From assembly GCF_000814025.1 (NCBI RefSeq), contig NZ_JWLL01000006.1:372001-436000 (forward strand): a stretch of DNA of 64,000 nucleotides. Reading direction: 5' to 3'. Both the position numbers and the translations under genes were made by a program. Positions 8,400 through 16,501 of this stretch are shown in pieces (position 1 is the stretch's first letter; the number at the start of each line of letters is the position of its first letter). Below the pieces are notes generated by a model, which saw only the letters and a list, made by a program, of their open reading frames with translations, ran no database searches and was not told the origin of the DNA. The DNA is from Tateyamaria sp. ANG-S1 (GTDB taxonomy: Bacteria; Pseudomonadota; Alphaproteobacteria; Rhodobacterales; Rhodobacteraceae).

Positions 8400-9716
8400 C
8401 TAGCGTTGTATGAGGCTGGGCAACCACAGGGCAATCTGCGGGACAGCCAGCAAAAGCAGCAGTACCATCACTGACATAAGCAGGAAGGGAAAGACCGAAG
8501 CCACGATCTGGCCTAACGTCGTGCCCTTGGGCGCTGCGCCCAGCATGACGAAGAGCAGCAGGCCAAAGGGAGGCGTCGCAAGGCTGATCTCAAGCACGAG
8601 CAGCATCAGGACGCCGAACCAAACTGGGTCAAACCCAAGGGCGCTGACAAGTGGCAGATAGAGCGGCACGGTCAGCAGGATCATACTCACCTGATCAATG
8701 AAACACCCCAGCAGCAAGGTCAGCCCAAGCATCCCGAGAAGGATAATGTAGGGTGCCAGATCAGCGGAGAGGATCAGGCTGGACAGCCCCCGTGTTGCAC
8801 CGGAGAACGACAGGATTTGCGAAAACGTGAGCGACCCTGCGACCACGAACAGGGTGAGGGTTGAGTATTTCAGCGTCTCAACCAGCGCCCGTTTTAGCCC
8901 CTCGATGCTTAAGGCGCGATAGGCTGCCGCCGCGATTAAAGTGGCCAGAACGCCCAGGGCCGCGCTTTCCGTGGGTGTTGCAAGCCCCGTGATGATGGAG
9001 CCCACGACGACAAAGAAGATCCCCAGAAGCGGTACAACATCTCGGAAGAAGGGCACCCAACGGTCACGCAGGCTTATCTCTTCAACCGGGTAGGCGGGCG
9101 CAAGCGTCGGGTCGATCGTACAGCGCAGGATCACGTAGAAGAAGTATAGCGCGGCCAGGATCAGGGCAGGGATGATGGATGCCAGCAGCAGCTCTGCGAT
9201 AGGGATGCGAGCGACCGAACCGAACAGCACGGCCAGAGCCGAGGGCGGGATCAGCATCGCGATCCCGCCGACAGCCACGATGGGGCCGATTGCAATGGCG
9301 GGTTTATAGCCGCGCTTGAGCATTGCGGGCAGCAAGGTTGAGCCAAGCATGGCTGTGTTGGCAATGGTACTTCCGGACAGGGAGGAAAAGACGGTGCCGC
9401 CCAGGATCGCAAGGATGGAGAGCCGGCCAGGGACCCGGGAAATCAGCCGATCCATTGCCGCGATCGCGCGACCTGCGACGCCGGTGTGAAACATCACCTC
9501 ACCCATCAATATGAACAGGGGGATCGGCAACAGGGAAAAGGACTGCACCCCATCGACCATGGAGCGCAGGAACTGCAGCACCCCCGGATCGCCGCGCATG
9601 AACACGACCGCGCCCAGAATGTTGACGCCAAAAAACGCGAATGCCACAGGCAGTCCGGAGGCCATGAGCACCAGCAAACAGCCGATCAGCATCGACAGCG
9701 CCCAATACCACTCCAT
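8400..9716 (-). CDS. TRAP transporter large permease (DctM family)
   Basis: The 438-residue membrane protein begins MEWYWALSMLIGCLLVLMAS at the ATG at 9716, which overlaps the TGA of the small permease. I reject the in-frame extension upstream because it lies inside that gene. It has about 12 hydrophobic segments and DctM features such as SGSTIANTAMLGSTLLPAM and IPPSALAVLFGS. It couples substrate import to the sodium gradient together with DctQ and DctP. The operon with a CoA ligase suggests that the cargo is an organic acid that is activated on entry. The stop is TAG. Confidence 0.92.
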   Translation of the reverse strand: MEWYWALSMLIGCLLVLMASGLPVAFAFFGVNILGAVVFMRGDPGVLQFLRSMVDGVQSFSLLPIPLFILMGEVMFHTGVAGRAIAAMDRLISRVPGRLSILAILGGTVFSSLSGSTIANTAMLGSTLLPAMLKRGYKPAIAIGPIVAVGGIAMLIPPSALAVLFGSVARIPIAELLLASIIPALILAALYFFYVILRCTIDPTLAPAYPVEEISLRDRWVPFFRDVVPLLGIFFVVVGSIITGLATPTESAALGVLATLIAAAAYRALSIEGLKRALVETLKYSTLTLFVVAGSLTFSQILSFSGATRGLSSLILSADLAPYIILLGMLGLTLLLGCFIDQVSMILLTVPLYLPLVSALGFDPVWFGVLMLLVLEISLATPPFGLLLFVMLGAAPKGTTLGQIVASVFPFLLMSVMVLLLLLAVPQIALWLPSLIQR

Positions 9717-10183
9717 CAGGCGGTCTTTCTTGCGGCGTTGCGCAGAAACACCAGCGCCATCAAGGCGAAGGTCACGGGCGGCAGCACGAACAGCCACCAT
9801 TGCGGATAGACCAGCATCCTGTAGACCTGTGTGTCCGCCGTATAGGAGCCGACGAGAACCCGCACCGCATAGACGCCAAGCAGGGCGCAGATCGCGCACC
9901 CCAAGAGGTTCACGAGCCGTTCCACAAGCGCGCGTAGTCGGTCGGGCAGCGTCATGACCAGCGAATCTACTGCAATGTGCGCCCCTTCGCGCAGCACCCA
10001 CGGAGCGGCGAGGAACGTCATCACAAAAAGGGATACGGAGGCGATGTCACCGATCCAGGTGATGTTTATGATCTGCATGTACCGCACCGCCACATCAACG
10101 CAGAGCAATAGTGTCACCACCACAAGCAGAGCCCCTGCCAGCACGGCAAGTGCATCAATCACCCTGTCGAGCGCGCGTGCCAC
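9716..10183 (-). CDS. TRAP transporter small permease (DctQ family)
   Basis: The 155-residue protein has four predicted membrane helices and the DctQ pattern: LLVVVTLLLCVDVAVRYMQI, then ITWIGDIASVSLFVMTFLAAP, WVLREGAHIAVDSL and a C-terminal hydrophobic helix. It overlaps the large permease gene by an ATGA junction and follows the binding-protein gene by a few nucleotides. It bridges the large permease in the inner membrane. Nothing is unusual. Confidence 0.9.
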   Translation of the reverse strand: MARALDRVIDALAVLAGALLVVVTLLLCVDVAVRYMQIINITWIGDIASVSLFVMTFLAAPWVLREGAHIAVDSLVMTLPDRLRALVERLVNLLGCAICALLGVYAVRVLVGSYTADTQVYRMLVYPQWWLFVLPPVTFALMALVFLRNAARKTA

Positions 10184-10186
10184 AGG

Positions 10187-11140
10187 CTATTCCGTGCTGA
10201 CCAATGGGCGCAGCGCGCTCACGTCCTCTTCGTTCTGCTCCAGCAGGAATTGCCAGTAGCTCTCATGCGCGGCGCGCCGGAACTCCGGCCCGAGGTCGAT
10301 ATACTCGATGCCAGCCGCCCTGATCTTGTCGTCTTCCTGCGCGTTCCGCTCTTCCAGCCAAAGCGGCCATTGCGCCTCCATCCAGAGCGCTTGTTCGTTC
10401 AGGCAGGCGCGTGCCGGTTCTGGCAGGGTGTTCCAGCGGTCAAGGTTGCTTAGGATTGATATCGATACGTTCATAAAGCCGGGACCATGCTGGTACTTCA
10501 CGATCTCTTCCCAGCCAAAATCAGTGACGCCCCAACTGGGCCAGCCGAGCCCGTCAACTGTGCCGCGCTCAAGGGCGGTGTAGACATCCGGGGGCGGGAT
10601 CTGGACCGTGGTGGCCCCAAGCGACTGAAAGAACGTCTCGAACAAGGGCGAGGTGCGCAGGCGGGCATTGTCAAAGCGACCATCGTCCGACGGTTCTTTT
10701 GTCCAGGCGAAGAAGCTGATGCCGTCGCCATATGCGGTCAGGAATTGCGCGTTCATTTTTTGATTGTGAAGCTTGTTCAGCAGCTCCCACGCGCCATTGG
10801 TGCGTTGTTCGGCCATTGGCACGTTGCCCAAGACCAGCGTGTCCACCTCAATCATATCACCCTTGTAGTAGGTGCCGGGTGAGGCCAGCAGATCCAGCAC
10901 GCCGATCTTGAGCGCATTGGGCTGTTCGAACGATCCGATGGCGTCCGGGCCGGTTACCTCAATAGCCACGTGATCCGCGCAGACGTCGTTGACATGATCA
11001 ACCCATCGTATGAAGGGGACAGAGAACGCCGCTTGTGGTGGCAGGAATACACCGGCTGTCAATGTCACCGGCTCGGCAGTGGCCGAGGCGGCCGCCATTG
11101 CTGTCAGGGCTGTGGCTGCAAATGTCGTTCTCATCGTCAT
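10187..11140 (-). CDS. TRAP transporter substrate-binding protein (DctP family)
   Basis: The 317-residue precursor has a cleavable signal peptide (MRTTFAATALTAMAAASATA, then EPVTLT). The mature part has DctP features: QPNALKIGVLDLLASPGTYY, and LRTSPLFETFFQSLGATTVQ followed by PPDVYTALERGTVDGLGWPS, which contains the region of the conserved substrate-carboxylate Arg. It is periplasmic. Two ATGs (11140 and 11134) are possible; GGGA before 11140 favours the longer form. It is encoded between the CoA ligase and the two permeases in one leftward operon. Confidence 0.9.
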   Translation of the reverse strand: MTMRTTFAATALTAMAAASATAEPVTLTAGVFLPPQAAFSVPFIRWVDHVNDVCADHVAIEVTGPDAIGSFEQPNALKIGVLDLLASPGTYYKGDMIEVDTLVLGNVPMAEQRTNGAWELLNKLHNQKMNAQFLTAYGDGISFFAWTKEPSDDGRFDNARLRTSPLFETFFQSLGATTVQIPPPDVYTALERGTVDGLGWPSWGVTDFGWEEIVKYQHGPGFMNVSISILSNLDRWNTLPEPARACLNEQALWMEAQWPLWLEERNAQEDDKIRAAGIEYIDLGPEFRRAAHESYWQFLLEQNEEDVSALRPLVSTE

Positions 11141-11196
11141 TTTTCCCGTTGTTGAGTGTTGGCAGATGTTGGTGGGCGGTCTCCTTCAGGATCGTG

Positions 11197-12501
11197 CTAG
11201 CCGCGCAAATCCTGAACGCGCTGGGGCTTAAAGGCGCCTTCAAACGACTTGGCGATGGCACCCGGAGCGCTGACAACAATCCGGGGAGCCACACCAAACA
11301 CCCGACGGATTTGTGCCTTGATGCGCTCCTGACCCGTGGTGTCATCCGCCGCGCCGGTCAGTTCGACGTGGATGTCAAGCTCGTCCCGGTCGTCTTGCCA
11401 GACCACTTCGACGCGGAAATCAGCGACATCGTCGCTGTTGAACATTAGATCTTCCAGATCGCCGAAGGAGATGTTCACGCCCCGGACTTTGACGAAACCG
11501 GCAGTGCGGTGGGTATGCTTGATCAGGGGAAAGACGTCATAGGCCGTCCCCCGTTCGATGCCGGTGCGCATGGTGACGATGTCGCCGGTATTCCACCGAA
11601 TAAAAGGTGTGGCGTTGTTGGTGACCAAGGGCGTGACCACCAGCAAACCCGGCTCTCCCTGGGGCACAGGCTCCAGTGTGGTTTCGTCCAGAACCTCCGG
11701 GTAGCAATAGTCCGACCAAAAGCGGAAGCCGTCACATGCATCGTCTTCAGCGCCCAGCATCATCACCTCTGTCATGCCGTAGCAGTCGCGCACCTGCGCG
11801 TTCCACAAGCTGGACAGTTTGCTGCGTTTCGAGGGCGACAAGGGCTCGGCCGAGCAAAGGATGCGCTTTACGCTGGCACTGGCCAGGTCGAACCCATCAG
11901 CGCGGGCAAGGTTTGCAAGCTGGATCCCGTAGCTTGCCATTCCGATCCAGGCAGAGGGTTCAAACATGCGCAGCAGATCAAGCTGACTGTCCGAGCGAAG
12001 GGTATTTCCGCCCCCGGCCCAGACCATTCCGATGCCCATATCCGAACCCGACCGCGCCATCATGTGGCCAGCGGGATGAATGCCAAGCGGCATCGACATA
12101 TGCGCCACGTCATCGGCAGTAAATCCGGCCAAATCCAGTGCACGCTTGAAACCGATTTGACCGTATTTGATGTCTTCTGCGGTGCGGGGATAGAACAGCG
12201 GTGTTCCAGTTGAGCCGCCAGAGCGCCAGAACTCGGTTATGTCGCGACGGTCACCAAGGCAGAAATTGTCGTAGAAGGACTTGGGCGACAACGCGCGCAG
12301 TTCTTCCTTGTCCAATATCGGAATTTTTGCCCATTCGTCATCATCGGTGACGGCGTCTGGATTTATGCCGTCCAACCTACCTGCAAAGAACGGCGCCCTG
12401 CGTGCCTGTTCGAATGCGGTTCGGCGCCTTTCTTTTTGTCTTGTCTGTAGTTCAGCTTGCGCTGTTGGGAGGTCCAATTCAGACCGCTGCGCTGACGTCA
12501 C
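11197..12501 (-). CDS. PaaK-like AMP-dependent aryl-CoA ligase
   Basis: The protein is about 434 residues, close to phenylacetate-CoA ligase. It has the P-loop FWRSGGSTGTPLFYPR (about residue 95), YGMTEVMMLG and FIRWNTGDIVTMR (the adenylate-binding Asp), and a C-terminal RHTAGFVKVRGVNISFGDLE-type segment. It would convert a carboxylic acid, ATP and CoA to acyl-CoA in the cytoplasm. I chose GTG 12501 because GGGGAAG lies 8 nt upstream; TTG 12531 is the alternative. It heads the operon with the TRAP transporter, so it probably activates the imported substrate. The stop is TAG. The substrate is unknown. Confidence 0.85.
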   Translation of the reverse strand: MTSAQRSELDLPTAQAELQTRQKERRRTAFEQARRAPFFAGRLDGINPDAVTDDDEWAKIPILDKEELRALSPKSFYDNFCLGDRRDITEFWRSGGSTGTPLFYPRTAEDIKYGQIGFKRALDLAGFTADDVAHMSMPLGIHPAGHMMARSGSDMGIGMVWAGGGNTLRSDSQLDLLRMFEPSAWIGMASYGIQLANLARADGFDLASASVKRILCSAEPLSPSKRSKLSSLWNAQVRDCYGMTEVMMLGAEDDACDGFRFWSDYCYPEVLDETTLEPVPQGEPGLLVVTPLVTNNATPFIRWNTGDIVTMRTGIERGTAYDVFPLIKHTHRTAGFVKVRGVNISFGDLEDLMFNSDDVADFRVEVVWQDDRDELDIHVELTGAADDTTGQERIKAQIRRVFGVAPRIVVSAPGAIAKSFEGAFKPQRVQDLRG

Positions 12502-12556
12502 TGTGTCTTCCCCATCATTGCGTCCAGCCAACAGGCTGGTGTACCGCGAAACTATA

Positions 12557-12593
12557 TTAAGCTTAAACTAATCTATACAATAACGTATACAAA
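12557..12593. promoter_or_regulatory. 37-bp putative operator, copy 2 (CoA ligase-TRAP promoter)
   Basis: It is 33/37 identical to 4072-4108 in the same orientation relative to a leftward gene, and lies about 55 bp before the GTG of the CoA ligase. The four differences fall in the spacer after TTAAGCTT (three) and between the TATACAA repeats (one). The strict core suggests one shared DNA-binding protein, most simply the TetR protein at 4364. Confidence 0.6.
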
Positions 12594-12599
12594 GCAAGG

Positions 12600-13085
12600 A
12601 ATTCCTCTGAAAGCCTTGCCTTTGGCAATCGCACTCCGTGGCCGCGCGTCCACAAAGCACATGACTTAATCACCATGCACCAACTCGGCGTCTTCAGATG
12701 CTGAAGCAATGGTGGCGCTTGATGCAAAAAACACGCAGATTATGGCCTCACTGCTGGGCGCAGGGATGGCGTTTGCCTTAAAAACGGCAGCCGCAATTGC
12801 AGCTGATGCGACGCTGAAAAACTCTACATCGCCGCCGCGAAGCTTGCGGGGCTACGCCCCGACCTTGTTTGGCCTCATCGTTGTCGTGCTGACCGAGACA
12901 CGTCTGATCACTCCGCTTGTGGGGCTAATGTCTTTGTGCTGAAAGGTGCTGTCGGCGATGTGCTTGCGGGGAGGAGTTGCCGCGGTGTAATGCCGTTCTG
13001 GGTTGCTGACATCACTCGGTTTATCCAGTTGCTCGCGGTGCCCGCTGTCGCACCGTATTTGCCGACGCAAATGCGACGGCAGGTG
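12600..13085. other. 486-bp stretch without a recognisable gene
   Basis: Open frames here are short, do not resemble any family I recognise and lack convincing ribosome sites. A GGGGC-TAC-GCCCC hairpin lies at about 12848-12860. The stretch may hold promoters for the ligase operon or eroded coding DNA downstream of the thioesterase. I see nothing more definite. Confidence 0.4.
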
Positions 13086-13517
13086 CTAGAAACCCAACTC
13101 TTCTTGCGGAGTGACCCAACCTTGAAGCGTGTCACGCACGGCATCCGGCCAGGGGATCGAGCTGTGCTTGTCCAGATCGCTGGCGGCCAGAACCTGTGTG
13201 CTGGTCCAGCGTTGCTGTCCCTCGCAGCTGATCTGGTGGCGCAGTGTGACTGAAGACCTGCCCAGACGGATGACGCCAAGGTCAAAGGTCAGGGTTTCGC
13301 CAAACATGGACGGTTTTGAGAAGTCGCAACTCAGGTGCACGGTCGGTGTGCCCCAACGCTCGTTCCAAATAATGTCATGCCACGGGAAGCCGATATGGGT
13401 CCAGAACTCCTCGTTCACACCGTTCAGGATATTGACGTAGGCCGGGAAGTAAGCGGTGCCGGAAATGTCGCAGTCGCCGAACCGGAGTGCGCGGTCTGTG
13501 CTGAAGATCTTTGTCAT
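13086..13517 (-). CDS. acyl-CoA thioesterase, 4-hydroxybenzoyl-CoA thioesterase-like (hot-dog fold)
   Basis: From the ATG at 13517 the product is 143 residues, a single hot-dog domain. It starts MTKIFSTDRALRFGDCDISG, with the conserved Asp in FGDCDISGTAYFPAYVN at the position of the catalytic Asp of 4HBT enzymes, then WGTPTVHLSCDFSKPSMFGE and a central beta-strand region. It would hydrolyse an aryl- or acyl-CoA in the cytoplasm. It is the last gene in the leftward run that begins with the FAD oxidoreductase and ABC genes, and it lies about 580 bp upstream of the CoA ligase start on the same strand. Its partnership with either cluster is unproven. Confidence 0.85.
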   Translation of the reverse strand: MTKIFSTDRALRFGDCDISGTAYFPAYVNILNGVNEEFWTHIGFPWHDIIWNERWGTPTVHLSCDFSKPSMFGETLTFDLGVIRLGRSSVTLRHQISCEGQQRWTSTQVLAASDLDKHSSIPWPDAVRDTLQGWVTPQEELGF

Positions 13518-13599
13518 GTACGAAATCGACTTTCGAAGTGGTTTTGACCGCAAGAGGATGTGCAAATTGCGCGGATGTGAACCCCAAAATGCGCAAAAT

Positions 13600-13880
13600 C
13601 GGTAGGGCGGGTTCGTCCTGTCTTTGCTCCGGTATCTTTAGAAGGGTCGTCAATGTAAGTTTCAGCGTACTCACCCGGTCGCTGTTGAACCGGGCTGGCA
13701 GTCGCGTGTCATGCGCGGCAGCCTGCTCAATCAGATCCTGCGCCAGCTTGCGCCCAAAATCGGTCAGATAGATGTAGACGCGACGACCATCGGCCTTATC
13801 GCTCCGGCGTTCGAAAAGGCCACGTTTGACCATGTTTTCGATAAAGTGCGCCAGACGGGATTGCAGGCAATGGCCACATG
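13600..13880 (-). pseudogene. MarR family regulator remnant (N-terminus missing)
   Basis: One reverse frame carries the second half of a MarR protein: QSRLAHFIENMVKRGLFERR (recognition helix and wing start), SDKADGRRVYIYLTDFGRKL and a helical C-terminus to about 13600. The first half of a MarR fold is absent. The open frame continues upstream as unrelated sequence and downstream into the thioesterase gene in another frame. It lies between the ABC ATPase stop (13994) and the thioesterase start. It is probably a truncated regulator; boundaries are approximate. Confidence 0.55.
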
Positions 13881-13993
13881 AACCACCGACACATTTTTGT
13901 TCTCTGCTGACCGAGCCAAGAGCTTTGTCAACGGGCAGACGCGTTACGTCCTCGGTGGGGTCCGCATTGGCGCAATGCCACTCTGGGAGTCGC

Positions 13994-14785
13994 TCACGCC
14001 CATTCCTGATACGGATCGGGCAATGGGATCGCCGCCAGAAGCTCTCGGGTATAATCTGCCGCGGGCGCGTCGAAGAGCGCTGCCGTCTCCGCCTGTTCCA
14101 CGATCTTCCCGTGATGCAGCACAAGCACTCGCGTACACAGACGCCGGATCACCGATAGATCGTGGCTGATGAAGGCGAGCGTCATCCTCAGCTCATCCAC
14201 GAGTTGGCTCAGCAGGTTTAGCACCTGCGCCTGAGAAGAAACGTCGAGGCCCGAGACAATCTCGTCCGCCAGAATGAAGTCGGGCTCCAGCGCCAGGGCG
14301 CGTGCAATCCCGACCCTTTGGCGTTGCCCGCCGGAAAGCTCATGCGGATAGCGGGTCGCAAAGTTCTGCGGCAGGCCAACCATGTCGAGCGCCCGCGAGA
14401 CGCGCCCTGTCACATCCTCCATCCCATGCAGGCGCAGTGGCCCTGCGATCAGGCCGTGGACCTGCCGCCGCGGGTTCAGGGACGACATGGGATCCTGAAA
14501 GATCATCTGGAAGCGACGTCGCAGCGGGCGCAGCTCGGGCTCTGACAGGTGGGTGATGTCGGTGCCGTCAAACCGGATGGTGCCGGAAGACGGCTCCAAC
14601 AGCCGCAGCATGGCCCGCCCCAGCGTGGATTTGCCGGAACCGGAGCCGCCGACGATGCCAAGGACGACACCTTTGGGGATGTCGAAGCTCAATCCTTTCA
14701 AGATCTCGATCTGCGGCGGCGCGCCGAATAGTGGTTTGTGCGCCATGTCCGGGAACGACAGCCGAAGGTTACGGATTTCATACAT
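13994..14785 (-). CDS. ABC transporter ATPase, peptide/opine/nickel type (DppF/OppF-like)
   Basis: The 263-residue ATPase has Walker A GGSGSGKST, a Q-loop in FQMIFQDPMSSLNPRR, signature LSGGQRQRVGIARALA, Walker B FILADE and switch His in ISHDLSV. I prefer the ATG at 14785, preceded by AAAGGG, over the ATG at 14806. It pairs with the next ATPase to energise the two permeases. The QDPMSSLNPR motif places it in the dipeptide/oligopeptide family. Confidence 0.9.
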   Translation of the reverse strand: MYEIRNLRLSFPDMAHKPLFGAPPQIEILKGLSFDIPKGVVLGIVGGSGSGKSTLGRAMLRLLEPSSGTIRFDGTDITHLSEPELRPLRRRFQMIFQDPMSSLNPRRQVHGLIAGPLRLHGMEDVTGRVSRALDMVGLPQNFATRYPHELSGGQRQRVGIARALALEPDFILADEIVSGLDVSSQAQVLNLLSQLVDELRMTLAFISHDLSVIRRLCTRVLVLHHGKIVEQAETAALFDAPAADYTRELLAAIPLPDPYQEWA

Positions 14786-15653
14786 CGTATCCGGCCCTTT
14801 GCGCATGCTGATGGACTTCGGTTTCGACCTCCTGAATCACCTCCGCTGGTACGGGTTGCAAGCTACCGTCAGGGTCCAGATAGGTGGGTGTCGCCGCAAG
14901 CAACGCGCGCGAATAGGGGTGAATGGGTTGGGTGAAAAAACGGTGCATCTGCGCCTCTTCCACCACCTTGCCAGCATACAGCACCGACAGTGAGTTGCAG
15001 ACCTTGGACACCACCCCCAGGTCATGGGTCACAAACAGAAGTGCTGTGCCATGGCGCGCCCGCATCTCATTGATAAGGCGGAGGATCTGTTTCTGCACCG
15101 TCACATCCAATGCTGTCGTGGGTTCATCCGCGACAATCAGCTTTGGCTCGGCTGCGAAAGCTGAGGCGATCAGCACCCGCTGCCGCATCCCGCCAGACAA
15201 CTCATGCGGATAGCTCCGCATCACGCGGGCGACATCGGGAATATGCACTTCGTCCAGAATATCCCGCGCGCGGCGGTTCGCATCAGCTTTGGACCAGCCC
15301 AGAATGTCGATCAGGCGCCGGGTGATCTGGGGGCCGATCCGCTTTGAGGGGTTGAGCGCTGTCAATGGATCCTGCGGGATCAATGCCGCCGTGGCTCCGA
15401 TCCGCCGCCGCCGCTCGCGCGGGGGCAGGGCCAACAGGTTGACCCCGTCCAGCCAGATCTCGCCACCCGTGATTTCAATCGCGCGGGGCAGGGTACCCAG
15501 CACAGCCTTGCCGATCGTCGATTTGCCCGCACCGGACTCTCCCACCAGCCCGTGGACCTTGCCTGATGCAACCCGCAGTGAAACGGAACGCAGGATCGTC
15601 GGCCCGCCGCGCAGGCGCAGTGTCAGACCTTTGATATCGAGGAAACCGCTCAT
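14778..15653 (-). CDS. ABC transporter ATPase, peptide type (DppD/OppD-like)
   Basis: The product is 291 residues from the ATG at 15653 (MSGFLDIKGLTLRLRGG). It has Walker A GESGAGKST, IPQDPLTALNPSKR, signature LSGGMRQRVLIASAF, Walker B LIVADEPT and FVTHDLGVVSKVC. Its C-terminal ends with the oligopeptide-type tail rather than a full HELP-type extension. It overlaps the permease gene upstream by ATGA and the second ATPase downstream. It is the second motor subunit of the transporter. Confidence 0.9.
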   Translation of the reverse strand: MSGFLDIKGLTLRLRGGPTILRSVSLRVASGKVHGLVGESGAGKSTIGKAVLGTLPRAIEITGGEIWLDGVNLLALPPRERRRRIGATAALIPQDPLTALNPSKRIGPQITRRLIDILGWSKADANRRARDILDEVHIPDVARVMRSYPHELSGGMRQRVLIASAFAAEPKLIVADEPTTALDVTVQKQILRLINEMRARHGTALLFVTHDLGVVSKVCNSLSVLYAGKVVEEAQMHRFFTQPIHPYSRALLAATPTYLDPDGSLQPVPAEVIQEVETEVHQHAQRAGYDV

Positions 15654-16501
15654 CGCAGCACCGGGTCGAACCGGTCTTTCAGCCCTTCGCCCAATTGCGA
15701 AAAGCTGAGCACCGTGAGGAAGAGCGTAAAGAGGGGGAAGACCAGCACCCACCATGCCTGATGCACTGACGTGCGGCCTTCGGCGATCATCCCGCCCCAG
15801 GTGGGGCTGTCGGTCGAGATGGAGAGGTTCACGAAACTCAGGATGGCTTCGACAATCACCGCGATGCCCATCTCAAGTGTCAGCAGCGCGATGACTGTCG
15901 GCAGGATGTTGGGCAGAATCTCGGCGATCATGGTGCTGAACCGGGTGCGCCCGGCCACCTGGGCGCTTGCGACGTAGTCCATGGCACCTTGGCTCAGCGT
16001 CTCGGCGCGGATGACACGGGCAAAGCGTGTCCAGTCAATGATCACAATGGCGAGGATGATCGACAGCAAGCCCGGCCCAAGGACCGCAATCAGCAGGATG
16101 GCAAAGAGCACCGGCGGAAAGGCCATCCAGATATCCACCAGTCGGCTGATGATCCGGTCAGACCAGCCGCGATAGAAACCGGCGAGCACCCCAAGCGTGG
16201 CGCCGATCAGGCAGGTGAGCGTCCCCGCGATGAGCGCCACCATAAGGGCGATGCGCGCGCCGTGGATCATGCGCGACAGCACGTCCCGGCCGAGGCTGTC
16301 GGTGCCCAGCCAATACCCCGGCTCCGCCCCGTCCATCCAGAAGGGCGGTAGGCGGCCCAGAAACAGATCCTGGGCCAGCGGATCATGGGGCGCGACCCAA
16401 GGGGCGAAAAGCGCAGCCAGCGCCAGCAGGCCCAACCATGTCCCCGAGAGCCAGAGCCGCGCACCCAAGGGTCGCCTGATCTGTGTCCTTGCGTCACGCA
16501 T
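15650..16501 (-). CDS. ABC transporter permease (DppC-like)
   Basis: The 283-residue inner-membrane protein has an N-terminal helix followed by the BPD_transp_1 domain. It shows the family motifs GTDSLGRDVLSRMIHGAR near residue 67, LVDIWMAFPPVLFAILL and the EAA-type loop ASAQVAGRTRFSTMIAEI. It starts inside the last codons of the partner permease gene. It forms the channel with DppB. Ordinary for the family. Confidence 0.9.
   Translation of the reverse strand: MRDARTQIRRPLGARLWLSGTWLGLLALAALFAPWVAPHDPLAQDLFLGRLPPFWMDGAEPGYWLGTDSLGRDVLSRMIHGARIALMVALIAGTLTCLIGATLGVLAGFYRGWSDRIISRLVDIWMAFPPVLFAILLIAVLGPGLLSIILAIVIIDWTRFARVIRAETLSQGAMDYVASAQVAGRTRFSTMIAEILPNILPTVIALLTLEMGIAVIVEAILSFVNLSISTDSPTWGGMIAEGRTSVHQAWWVLVFPLFTLFLTVLSFSQLGEGLKDRFDPVLR

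Noticed and set aside
9717-10001. N-terminal extension of the DctM frame
   Set aside because: It lies within the DctQ gene in another frame. DctM-like sequence starts at the ATG at 9716, which overlaps the DctQ stop.
12709-12942. 77-codon forward frame as a gene or transposase remnant
   Set aside because: No ribosome site, no recognised motif, and no terminal inverted repeats. I could not support either call.
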